Origin: Lachnospiraceae bacterium
GTDB taxonomy: Bacteria; Bacillota; Clostridia; Lachnospirales; Lachnospiraceae
Reading direction: 5' to 3'
NCBI GenBank assembly: GCA_021202575.1
Contig: JAJQCU010000172.1
Span: 6,163-12,197, forward strand
Length of the DNA stretch: 6,035 nt
Both the position numbers and the translations under genes were made by a program. The number at the start of each line of letters is the position of its first letter. Positions within the stretch are counted from its first letter, which is position 1. The notes below the pieces were generated by a model that saw nothing but the letters and a program-made list of their open reading frames with translations, was not told where the DNA came from and ran no database searches. Of this stretch, positions 1 to 5,814 are shown piece by piece.

Positions 1-824
1 ACGCCTCTTCTGTAATTGCGGGCAATGTTGATCCGCTGGCGCTCCCCGCCGGAAATCTTGTCCCCGAAGTCGCCAAGCGGCTGATCGCCGACCCTTTTGG
101 CCAGCTCCGTCAGGTTCAGCTCCTCAAGCAGCTTTTCATACTCCGGCAAGCCTTCCGCCGGTTCCTTGCTGAACATGGTAATGTTCTCATAGAGGGAGGC
201 GTTAAACAGATACGGCGACTGGGAGACCACCCCGACGGCGCTGTAAACTTCCTGCTCCGAAAGGGTGCGGATATCCTGGCCTGCGAGTGTGATTTCTCCA
301 GTATAGTCCTCATAATATTTCAGGAGAAGCTTCAATAACATGGACTTGCCGCTGCCGCTCTCCCCGACGATGGCATAACAGCCGCCCGGCTCAAAGACGG
401 CGCTCAAATGATCATATAGCTGCCTTACGCCGAAAGAGAAGGAAACATTTTCATAAGCAGCCGTTGCTTTTCCCGTGATTGGAGAAAAGGCCTCCGCCTG
501 GCAGGGCGCATCTGCTTCCTCTCCAAGCTTCTTTCGGATTTTCTTCGTGGACAGGATGGATGTGATATATTGCTGCACAGTTCCGATTCCATCCGCCAGC
601 GTCGACATATAGCTGGACGCTACCAGAAGAAGGCCAAGTGTCAGCTGCCCCCGCAGAACCAGATATGCGCACAAAACAATCCCCAGCTCGCCGGCAAGTG
701 AAGAGAGGCTCATAGATCCCTGTCCCACCATTCCCGCGACCATATTGGAGCGGGTAAAGGCAGTCATTTTGCCCTCCGCAGACCGGTGAAAACGAGTGAG
801 GGCTTCTTCCTCACTGCAGTCCAT
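1..824 (-). pseudogene. ABC exporter (fused membrane + ATPase), 5'-truncated; 3' end outside window
   Basis: This is an ABC transporter of the exporter half-transporter type, which couples ATP hydrolysis to substrate movement across the membrane. The minus-strand frame shows the end of a membrane domain (EEEALTRFHRS, then hydrophobic LAGELGIVLCAYLVLRG and LTLGLLLVASSYMSTL). The ATPase domain follows: an A-loop tyrosine (AAYENVSFSFG), Walker A GESGSGKS (about 350-370), Q-loop VVSQSPYLFNASLYENI (about 192-242) and signature ISGGERQRINIAR (about 15-55). Walker B and the H-loop would lie beyond base 1. About 90 residues precede the linker, whereas this family normally has about 300 with six helices, so most of the membrane domain is missing. 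Recognisable similarity ends near 810-825. The frame stays open up to a TGA near 983, but that part overlaps hairpins and looks non-native. ATG at 824 has a purine-rich GAGAAGG about 8 bases upstream and could start a remnant. A functional exporter seems unlikely. The substrate cannot be inferred. Confidence 0.8.
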
Positions 825-895
825 GCTATTCGCCTTCTCAACATTACTACGAAGATTTTCTGATTTAGAAGAAGGCACCAGAATTCGTAAAGTGG

Positions 896-1009
896 CAAGG
901 CAATGTCTTTGTGCTACAAAGACTCGCTTCGCTTGCCTTGTTGGGGGAAAACCCCCAATCCCCCGAGAACATCACCTGCGGTGATGGGCTGCGCATTCCG
1001 GAGGAATGC
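896..1009. repeat. Array of four back-to-back hairpins (structured repeat block)
   Basis: Four perfect inverted repeats follow one another with tiny loops. They are gtctttgt/acaaagac (905-912/916-923, loop gct), nested inside caaggcaa/ttgccttg (896-903/933-940); ttggggg/cccccaa (941-947/952-958, loop aaaa); catcacc/ggtgatg (970-976/980-986, loop tgc); and gcattcc/ggaatgc (993-999/1003-1009, loop gga). None of the first four is followed by a T tract, so they are not ordinary terminators. Short ORFs read through on both strands but show no protein family. The block sits where the ABC exporter coding sequence breaks off. I infer a dispersed repeat or the end of a mobile sequence. A structured RNA is an alternative. 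Confidence 0.6.
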
Positions 1010-1026
1010 TTTATAACTTATAAGCA

Positions 1027-1080
1027 AAAAAATCCTGTGCGGTATTGCAATTCAAGTTGCAATTCTGCACAGGATTTTTT
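1027..1080 (-). terminator. Bidirectional Rho-independent terminator downstream of the MATE gene
   Basis: Perfect 14-base arms, aaaaaatcctgtgc (1027-1040) and gcacaggatttttt (1067-1080), enclose a second small stem, attgcaa/ttgcaat (1044-1050/1057-1063). Each strand carries an A tract before and a T tract after the GC-containing stem, so it can stop transcription in both directions. It lies about 105 bases past the stop of the MATE gene and would end the marR-MATE transcript before it reaches the hairpin block and the ABC remnant. The 105 bases between (1081-1185) are T-rich and hold only a weak 6-base inverted repeat (gaaaca/tgtttc, 1129-1145). Confidence 0.8.
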
Positions 1081-1185
1081 CTGTCTGTTTATTTTTTCAA
1101 TTTCAAACGTTAATCTCCAACAGGTGCAGAAACAATCTTTGTTTCTTTTTTCCTTGTTTCACATTGCGTTTTCAACTGCCTGTTT

Positions 1186-2565
1186 TCAAACGATCTGTTC
1201 AGTCCTGCCCCCGACTTCTGACTGTTTCCGCATTTTTTTAAGGAACGGTATCAGCATAAAGAGCGCCACAACCAATGCAATCCAGTCCGAAATAGGACTG
1301 GCCCATGCGACCATTTCCACTCCAAAGAAACGGCTGAATGCGATCATCAGCGGAATGTCCAGACTTCCCTTTCGCAGAACAGAAAGAATGATGGACTGGG
1401 TACGCTGTTTTGTCGCCTGAAATACGGCAATTACCATATAGTTGATACCCGTGGATGGGCACAGAAAGCAGATGATTTTTACGAATTTCTGTCCATAGGC
1501 AACGGTTTCCGGATCTTTGATAAACAACTGTACCACTGGCTCCGCAAAAAAGTAAAGAACAATAAGAGCTGTCACCGAAAAGGTCAGTGTATATGCCAGA
1601 GTTACGCCTATGGATTTGTTCATTCTCTTTTTGTCACCGGATGCGTAATTATACGCAATCAGCGGCAGAACCCCCTGTGTCATACCCTGCGCCACGGAAT
1701 AGGACACCATATCTATTTTTTTTGCAATTCCCATTCCGGCCATCGCTTCTGTAGACCAGGAAGTAATCAGATGATTGAGAACACTGTTGGATAAACAGCT
1801 TAACATCATCATGGTGAAACTGGGCAGGCCTCCCAGAAGAATGTCTGACGCAATTCTATTTTTGACTGCATAGCGCCTGATATCAAGTGTAATCACTGTA
1901 CTTTTACGTTTTCTATATAGGAAGATTAAAAAAAACAGTGCAGCAATCAGGTTGGAAAGCATTGTGGCAATAGCGGCTCCTCTGATTTCCAGCTTAAGGC
2001 CATAAATGAAAACAGGGTCAAGGACGATATTTAAAACACCTCCAAGCGCAACGCCGAAACCTGCCTGTCTGGAATAACCCTCCGCCCTGACCAGGTGCGA
2101 CATGGTCACATTCAAAACAGTTGGTAAGGCACCAACAACCACCACCCAGAATATATAACGATAGCAATAATCATATGTGTCTGCTTTTGCACCAAGAACA
2201 GGCAAAAGAGCCGGGGCGGCCAGTAAAATAACAATTCCGTATATCAACGATACCACGGCGGCTGTCCAGAAAGCAAACGATGCGCTTGCAGCAGCATTTT
2301 CCGTTTCCCCTCTGCCGAGACACCTGGAAATTTTACTGGCTCCGCCGATGCCAAACAGGTTAGACAGAGCTGTCAGTGAAACAAATAACGGCATGGATAC
2401 GGTTGCCGCCGCAACCTGTCGCGGATCATTCAGCTGTCCAATAAAAAAAGTGTCCGCAAGGTTGTAAATCATTGTAATCAGCTGGCTGACGACCGTGGGA
2501 ACCACAAGGGTCAGCACAGCCTTTTGTACAGGCATTTCCCTGAACAAATATTCCCTATTGTCCAT
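1186..2565 (-). CDS. MATE-family multidrug efflux transporter (MepA-like)
   Basis: This is a multidrug and toxin extrusion transporter, an inner-membrane antiporter that uses a Na+ or H+ gradient to expel cationic drugs. The protein has about 459 residues, normal for the family, and is hydrophobic throughout, consistent with twelve helices in two six-helix lobes. The first lobe shows the typical P...SQL...L.DTFFIG pattern (residues 23-43) and SNLFGIGGASKISRCLGRG (about 70-88). The second lobe begins near GGLPSFTMMMLSCLSN (about 248) and carries QGVLPLIAYNYASGD (about 300). These match what I recall of Staphylococcus aureus MepA. Two ATGs are possible, at 2574 and 2565. The motif GGAGAGG lies one base before the first, too close to serve it, but about 10 bases before the second, so 2565 is preferred. 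The gene overlaps the upstream marR-family gene by 11 bases, implying translational coupling and joint control. It appears intact. The substrate is unknown. Confidence 0.93.
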   Translation of the reverse strand: MDNREYLFREMPVQKAVLTLVVPTVVSQLITMIYNLADTFFIGQLNDPRQVAAATVSMPLFVSLTALSNLFGIGGASKISRCLGRGETENAAASASFAFWTAAVVSLIYGIVILLAAPALLPVLGAKADTYDYCYRYIFWVVVVGALPTVLNVTMSHLVRAEGYSRQAGFGVALGGVLNIVLDPVFIYGLKLEIRGAAIATMLSNLIAALFFLIFLYRKRKSTVITLDIRRYAVKNRIASDILLGGLPSFTMMMLSCLSNSVLNHLITSWSTEAMAGMGIAKKIDMVSYSVAQGMTQGVLPLIAYNYASGDKKRMNKSIGVTLAYTLTFSVTALIVLYFFAEPVVQLFIKDPETVAYGQKFVKIICFLCPSTGINYMVIAVFQATKQRTQSIILSVLRKGSLDIPLMIAFSRFFGVEMVAWASPISDWIALVVALFMLIPFLKKMRKQSEVGGRTEQIV

Positions 2566-3013
2566 TTTCCGCATACCTCTCCATGTTCATATTCGACATG
2601 GCAATCAACAGCAGGCGGTTGAATTCCGCGATTTCTTCCGCAGTCATTCCTTCCAGCAAAAGCCGTTCCGTTTCCTGTCCAATCTGATAAAGCTGCCCGT
2701 CAAGTTCCCGGCCTTTGTCACTCAGGACAAGCACAATTTTTCGGGAGTCTTTTGCGTGTTTCTTACGGTCAATAAACCCCTTATCACATAAACGGTCAAT
2801 CACACCTGCCACGGTAGACTGCGACAGTTTCAGATAATCCATCAGATTTTTTGCAGTCAGTTCCTTATCCTGGTTCTTTATGATATATCGGATTGCATCG
2901 CTTTGTGTGGATGTCAGATCTGCGTCAGCTGCCTGCATATTCCGGTACCTGGTAATCGCATTGCCCAGCCTGATTATCCGTCCAGAAATTTTAAACTTGA
3001 AATTTTCGTCCAT
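2555..3013 (-). CDS. MarR-family transcriptional regulator
   Basis: This is a MarR-type winged-helix dimer, which usually represses its own operon and releases DNA on binding a small phenolic or drug-like ligand. The protein is about 152 residues, typical of the family. A dimerisation helix (about 5-25) is followed by LTSTQSDAIRYIIKN (33-47), a second helix ELTAKNLMDYLKL (51-63), recognition helix SQSTVAGVIDRLCDKG (64-79) and a wing with the conserved Asp-Ser-Arg (DSRKIVLVLSDKG, 89-101). A C-terminal helix pair completes the dimer interface. I chose ATG 3013 because AGGA lies 8 bases upstream. The in-frame ATG at 3046 falls inside the predicted promoter/operator and has no ribosome binding site. 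The last codons overlap the start of the MATE gene, so the likely job is ligand-responsive control of that exporter. Confidence 0.93.
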   Translation of the reverse strand: MDENFKFKISGRIIRLGNAITRYRNMQAADADLTSTQSDAIRYIIKNQDKELTAKNLMDYLKLSQSTVAGVIDRLCDKGFIDRKKHAKDSRKIVLVLSDKGRELDGQLYQIGQETERLLLEGMTAEEIAEFNRLLLIAMSNMNMERYAENGQ

Positions 3014-3026
3014 CTCGTTCGTCCTT

Positions 3027-3052
3027 TCGTATACGATACATCGCATGCGATA
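3027..3052 (-). promoter_or_regulatory. Tandem palindromic operator candidate for the MarR regulator
   Basis: Two related 12-mers, TATCGCATGCGA and TATCGTATACGA, are spaced 14 bases start to start on the minus strand. Each has a perfect palindromic core: atcgcatgcgat at 3040-3051 and tcgtatacga at 3027-3036. They touch the -10 box and cover the expected transcription start, the classic position for a repressor that blocks RNA polymerase. MarR proteins bind palindromes of this size as dimers, so autoregulation is inferred. Confidence 0.6.
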
Positions 3053-3080
3053 TTATAGCATGGTAAAAGAAAGAATTCAA
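3052..3080 (-). promoter_or_regulatory. Promoter of the marR-MATE operon
   Basis: On the minus strand, TTGAAT (3080-3075) and a perfect TATAAT (3057-3052) are separated by exactly 17 bases, a sigma-A type promoter. The start point should fall near 3045, giving a leader of about 30 bases with the AGGA ribosome binding site. The -35 box begins only 8 bases past the stop of an upstream coding remnant (3088). Confidence 0.75.
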
Positions 3081-3087
3081 CATACAT

Positions 3088-3228
3088 TCAGACAATTTTA
3101 TCCTTCTCCGGATGATTATCCGCAATGATATCGGCAGGCACCTCAGTCAGATTTCCGCATTTAGAAGCCCAAAAACGGACATCATCGATAAAATATCCAC
3201 GAACTTCATTTTTGTCATTCTTTGCCCT
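3088..3228 (-). pseudogene. Orphan C-terminal coding remnant (unknown family)
   Basis: A 46-codon open stretch on the minus strand ends in TGA and is limited upstream by TAA at 3229-3231. It has no start codon in its first part and no ribosome binding site. Its translation reads like real protein (GYFIDDVRFWASKCGNL, then TEVPADIIADNHPEKDKIV), with balanced acidic, basic and aromatic residues, unlike the alternative frames. I do not recognise the family. It is probably the 3' end of a gene whose front was deleted. The stop lies directly upstream of the marR promoter. A chance open frame is the alternative. Confidence 0.4.
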
Positions 3229-3288
3229 TTAAAATGGGGCTTTCTGAACCCCTAAATGCGGACAAGCATAAGCCACCATTTCCACGCA

Positions 3289-3340
3289 AAAAAGACAGCT
3301 GATCCAACCCCATTAACTGGTCTGATCTCGCTGTCTTTTT
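3289..3340 (-). terminator. Hairpin terminator downstream of a gene remnant
   Basis: Arms aaaaagacagc (3289-3299) and gctgtcttttt (3330-3340) are perfect 11-base complements with A and T tracts on the outside, so it can work in both directions. It begins 15 bases beyond the stop of the coding remnant ending at 3355, the spacing expected of that lost gene's own terminator. Confidence 0.65.
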
Positions 3341-3354
3341 CTCTGTCTTTGCTC

Positions 3355-3471
3355 CTACAGTTTGATGATTGTATTCTTCATCTGCTGCAATGTACATGAT
3401 TTCAGAAAATCTGCAACACGCACTCCCAGCGCATCCTGTTTTATGGTTAATAAGTTACATCTGCCACCATA
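3355..3471 (-). pseudogene. Second orphan C-terminal coding remnant with its terminator
   Basis: A minus-strand frame is open for 38 codons between TGA (3474-3472) and TAG (3357-3355). Its translation contains NLLTIKQDALGVRVADFL and KSCTLQQMKNTIIKL, an amphipathic, protein-like end. No start codon with a ribosome binding site precedes it. The hairpin at 3289-3340 follows at once. Together they look like the last third of a decayed gene plus its terminator, left just downstream of the tRNA. I cannot name the family. The coding call rests on amino-acid composition and context only. Confidence 0.35.
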
Positions 3472-3496
3472 TCATGACAGAAATATCCGGGAACGC

Positions 3497-3530
3497 AAAA
3501 AGACCGATAAACCATGAAGTCTATCGGTCT
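3497..3530 (-). terminator. Rho-independent terminator of tRNA-Asn
   Basis: Perfect 9-base arms agaccgata (3501-3509) and tatcggtct (3522-3530) form a hairpin with a 12-base loop, followed on the minus strand by a T run. It starts 7 bases past the mature 3' end of the tRNA and so ends the tRNA transcript. Confidence 0.85.
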
Positions 3531-3536
3531 GTCAAG

Positions 3537-3608
3537 CTCCCCAAGTAGGGCTCGAACCTACAACAACTCGGTTAACAGCCGAGTGCTCTACCATTGAGCT
3601 ATTGAGGA
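3537..3608 (-). tRNA. tRNA-Asn (anticodon GTT)
   Basis: A complete 72-base cloverleaf on the minus strand. The acceptor stem is TCCTCAA/TTGGGGA (one G-T pair) with a G discriminator. The D-arm is GCTC/GAGC. The anticodon arm is CTCGG-CTGTTAA-CCGAG with anticodon GTT, followed by a five-base variable loop. The T-arm is GTAGG-TTCGAGC-CCTAC. CCA is not encoded and must be added after processing. It reads asparagine AAC/AAU codons. A promoter lies about 155 bases upstream and a terminator directly downstream, so it is a single-tRNA transcript. A partial copy of its 5' end lies 70 bases upstream. Confidence 0.97.
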
Positions 3609-3712
3609 ATGTTCATTTTTTGTCCCCAATTCTTCGGTGTGCATTAATAACAATGCTCTACCATTGAGCTATTGAGGATTATTCAGTTTCGTCCCCGATT
3701 CTCCGGCATGCG
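3584..3712 (-). repeat. Diverged tandem repeat, about 70 bases: tRNA leader plus tRNA 5' end
   Basis: Two units have a 70-base period. Each has CCG(G/A)AGAAT(C/T)GGGGAC, then an A-rich stretch ending TGAAYAWTCCTC, then the first bases of tRNA-Asn. The 25 tRNA bases are identical in both units, while the leader differs at roughly a quarter to a third of sites. Identity confined to the tRNA part suggests gene conversion or selection on that part. Confidence 0.7.
3622..3678 (-). pseudogene. Partial tRNA-Asn copy (5' half, no anticodon arm)
   Basis: Bases 3678-3654 on the minus strand repeat the first 25 bases of the intact tRNA-Asn exactly: acceptor 5' strand, D-arm and next base. The anticodon arm is absent. 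After TTGTT, matching the variable loop, comes unrelated sequence, then TTGGGGA (3629-3623), which can pair with the copy's own TCCTCAA. It cannot decode. The TTGGGGA probably belongs to the duplicated leader, since TCGGGGA also stands upstream of this copy, so a leader-plus-5'-tRNA tandem duplication explains it better than an internal deletion. It lies inside the tRNA-Asn primary transcript. Confidence 0.75.
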
Positions 3713-3762
3713 ATTACATCTGCGCACTGCCCTTGAAGTATCGGAACTGCCTGACAAAGGGC

Positions 3763-3791
3763 ATTATAGCAAATTCATCCGCGAAATGCAA
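3763..3791 (-). promoter_or_regulatory. Promoter of tRNA-Asn (extended -10)
   Basis: On the minus strand TTGCAT (3791-3786) and TATAAT (3768-3763) are 17 bases apart, with TGC directly before the -10 box (extended -10). Transcription should begin near 3756. The first transcribed bases can fold through GCCCTT...AAGGGC (arms at 3757-3762 and 3729-3734). The leader then carries the partial tRNA copy before the intact tRNA. The remaining 110 bases up to the cvpA stop (3792-3902) show only a weak 6-base inverted repeat, with no clear terminator for cvpA. Confidence 0.75.
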
Positions 3792-3902
3792 GTGCACGGA
3801 ACGGATTTCTTTATATTTTTCCCATATTTTTTGCGCAATTATCCGACAGATTTTCTGAACAAAAATCCGGGCTTGACAGATGAAAATGGCGGCAGGGGCA
3901 AA

Positions 3903-4394
3903 TCACATGGTGATACTTGCCCACAGATTATCCACCAGCGCCCCGATGATATTATACTGGTATAGGGAGTAAAGCACGGCATTCTCCCTGATCATTTCCC
4001 TTAGATAGCTACCCGCCATGCCCATATCCAGACTGACCAGCGCGTAGCACAAAATCCAGTAGATCACGATAGCCTCCAGAAAACCGAATATCAGGCCGCA
4101 AAGCTGGTTGACAGTACTGATCACCGGCAGGGATGACACCACCTTTGCTGAAAAAAATACAAGCTTCAGCACGCTGTGTACAACGGCCACAACCGCGATC
4201 AGCACCACGCACACAATCACCTCAAAAAAATTGCTCTGCGCGTAGCCCTGCAGCGCGTTGACCGCCAGGAAACCGACAATGGCCGCAAAAATCAGGCCAA
4301 CCATGGAAATCAGCTCCTTCACCATACCGCGCCTGAAGCCCACCACTGTTCTCCATACCGCCACTATGATCACAACTACCAGTAAAGCGTTCAT
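3903..4394 (-). CDS. cvpA: CvpA-family membrane protein
   Basis: This is a 163-residue membrane protein of the CvpA family (named for colicin V production), linked in other bacteria to envelope integrity. No biochemical activity is established. About four hydrophobic segments are visible (roughly residues 1-18, 29-48, 57-75 and 95-122). The family hallmarks are the N-terminal GFRRGMVKELISMVG (19-33) just after the first helix and the central LPVISTVNQLCGLIFGFLE. GGAG lies 6 bases before the ATG. The start is 3 bases after the stop of the DUF5711-like gene, so the two are surely cotranscribed and probably translationally coupled. If the TAG in that upstream gene stops transcription or coupling, cvpA expression could be affected. 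The gene itself looks intact. Confidence 0.88.
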   Translation of the reverse strand: MNALLVVVIIVAVWRTVVGFRRGMVKELISMVGLIFAAIVGFLAVNALQGYAQSNFFEVIVCVVLIAVVAVVHSVLKLVFFSAKVVSSLPVISTVNQLCGLIFGFLEAIVIYWILCYALVSLDMGMAGSYLREMIRENAVLYSLYQYNIIGALVDNLWASITM

Positions 4395-4397
4395 AAA

Positions 4398-5531
4398 TTA
4401 CTCCAGTTCCACTACTTTAAATTCATCTTCCAACAGTACATTGTATCGGTATTTCCTTGATGTGGGGGACATAAAAAGCACCGTTCCTCCCAGATTGCCG
4501 CTGTATCGCTCCTTGCCGTCGGTGGTCAGCACCAGGCAGTCCGCGTCGTTATATATGGTGATAACGCCGGAATCAATCTGAATATCCGAGTATTCCAGAT
4601 CAAAGGAGGTCTCCAGGATTTTGGATCCGCCCGTATTATACAGCCTCAGCAGATATTTCCCATCGCTGCCGGCGCTGTCAAAGACCAGGCCCACACAGTC
4701 GTCCCCCCAGTAAACAGCGCTGATATCCTCATTTACCAGATTCATCTGAGTGACCTGCGGCTTCTCGCTTCCCTCGTAAAAAATGATGCTGCCGTCGGAC
4801 ACGGCCACCGCCACAGAATTACTTAAGAATTCAATGCGGGCGACAATCTCATCGTAATTATAGCCGCTGACATATTTGTCCGCGTAATTCTGCCCTACCT
4901 CGCCCAGATTGTAGAAGGCAACCGTACTGCTGACCGTTCCCACATCCAGATACAGGTAGGAAATCGCCAGAAGCTTTCCGTTAGGCGACAGCGCCAGGTC
5001 GATGGGATATCCGCTCTGCTCCATGGTCGTGCGGGCGTGGGCAATCTCTGTGCCGTCCACCGAATATATGTACACCCAATAGACGTCTCCATCGTCCAGC
5101 ACCGCCCCCACCGTGCCCTGCTGAGAGACGCAGAGGGTGCGAAGCTCATAGCCTGTCGTGATCTCTCCCTGCAGCCCTTCCTCGTTGACCACATAAATGG
5201 TGCTCTCCCCATAATCCGCTATGGCGGCGTAGCTGCCTGACACGGCAATACAGGCCTGCTGTATCTGCTAAGAAATGTCCCAGATCGTCTTGCAGCGCAT
5301 TCCATCGGAACTGTAAATAATGACGCTGTCTCCCAGGCGCATGGCCTGAGAATTTTCCGTCAGCACCACGTCCGCGGACCTGACGTCCCTGTAGCCGCTG
5401 TATTTACGGTTGGCCTGCTGATAGAGGACAATCACGGCCAGAATAACCAGAAAGAGCACCAGAATAATTACTGACCGCGGCTGAAATGCAGTTTTTACTT
5501 CCTCTTCCTCTGTCCGGTTATCCTTTCCCAC
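4398..5531 (-). pseudogene. DUF5711-like membrane-anchored beta-propeller protein, interrupted by in-frame TAG
   Basis: One continuous frame of 378 codons is broken by a single TAG at 5270-5268 (codon 88, in CKTIWDIS*QIQQACIAVS). Both sides are clearly one protein. An acidic N-terminus (TEEEEVKTAF) and a single membrane helix (about 20-37, VIILVLFLVILAVIVLY) precede an extracytoplasmic domain of repeated beta-rich motifs such as GSYAAIADYGESTIYVVNEEG, LALSPNGKLLAISYLYLD and EIVARIEFLSNSVAVAVSDG, as in WD/PQQ-like propellers. Length and position before cvpA match what I recall of DUF5711 proteins in Lachnospiraceae. Function is unknown. I chose GTG 5531 because AGGAG lies 7 bases upstream; an upstream TTG at 5576 has no such site. 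A downstream GTG at 5243 lacks a ribosome binding site. The result is a nonsense mutation, a sequencing error (TAG for TAC, TGG or CAG), or readthrough. Confidence 0.82.
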
Positions 5532-5597
5532 ATCTGCTCTCCTGAAATCATGCCCATAAAATGATGAAAGCGCCAAAAGGGTATGATACGCAAAAAA

Positions 5598-5656
5598 CGT
5601 AGCTACGCATAAGTTCGATTACGAAAATCACAGATTTTCTCCTGAAGGACGCCTTC
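5598..5656. repeat. Cluster of small palindromes upstream of the DUF5711-like gene
   Basis: Three compact inverted repeats lie in 59 bases: the perfect palindrome cgtagctacg (5598-5607), gaaaatc/gattttc with loop aca (5623-5629/5633-5639), and gaagg/ccttc with loop acg (5644-5648/5652-5656). No start codon with a ribosome binding site and no protein-like frame is present. It would lie in the 5' leader if transcription starts at the candidate promoter near 5723. It may be a dispersed intergenic repeat or a leader structure. Confidence 0.4.
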
Positions 5657-5699
5657 GGTGTATCTCACTTATCCCGCAATTCCCTGTATCATAAAATAA

Positions 5700-5730
5700 G
5701 CTATACTGTCTTACAGGAAAACAGTATAGC
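5700..5730 (-). terminator. Hairpin after the LysM gene (possible bidirectional terminator)
   Basis: Perfect 10-base arms gctatactgt (5700-5709) and acagtatagc (5721-5730) enclose an 11-base loop. On the plus strand a run of nine Ts follows almost directly. On the minus strand the tail is TTATTTTAT, weaker but usable. It lies 85 bases past the LysM gene stop. The stem is AT-rich and one arm also contains a -10-like box, so it may instead be an operator. Confidence 0.5.
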
Positions 5731-5751
5731 ATATTTTTTTTTAGAAGTAAA
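5723..5751 (-). promoter_or_regulatory. Candidate promoter for the DUF5711-like/cvpA operon
   Basis: On the minus strand TTTACT (5751-5746) and TATACT (5728-5723) are 17 bases apart, with TGC before the -10 box and an A9 run in the spacer. The -10 box lies within one arm of the hairpin 5700-5730, placing an inverted repeat over the start point. The predicted leader to the GTG start is about 180 bases. No better promoter was found between here and 5531. Confidence 0.4.
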
Positions 5752-5814
5752 TGCAGCCCACCGGACTTTGCTTCCTGTTTTTTACAGGGTATCCCGGCAG
5801 TATTGCCCCATATC

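Noticed and set aside
796..984. Plus-strand ORF across the ABC breakpoint and hairpins
   Set aside because: Its first part is antisense to ABC coding sequence and the rest translates palindromes. There is no sign of a real protein.
896..1009. CRISPR array
   Set aside because: The repeats are inverted, differ in sequence from one another, and have no spacer-like units of constant length.
911..1420. 169-codon plus-strand ORF with a methionine start
   Set aside because: It runs through the hairpin array, the terminator and antisense to the MATE gene. It has no ribosome binding site and no family resemblance.
3215..3397. 60-codon minus-strand ORF starting MYIAADEEYN
   Set aside because: It reads through the hairpin terminator 3289-3340 in a frame different from both protein-like remnants, and its composition is not convincing.
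3679..3760. T-box riboswitch in the tRNA leader
   Set aside because: No conserved T-box core motif (AGGGTGGAACCGCG-like) and no aminoacyl gene downstream. The transcript leads only to a tRNA.
3849..3867. Terminator for cvpA (gatttt/aaaatc)
   Set aside because: Only 6 AT-rich pairs and no T tract on the minus strand after the stem.
5037..5240. Plus-strand ORF opposite the DUF5711-like gene
   Set aside because: It is a mirror frame of a well supported propeller-like coding region.
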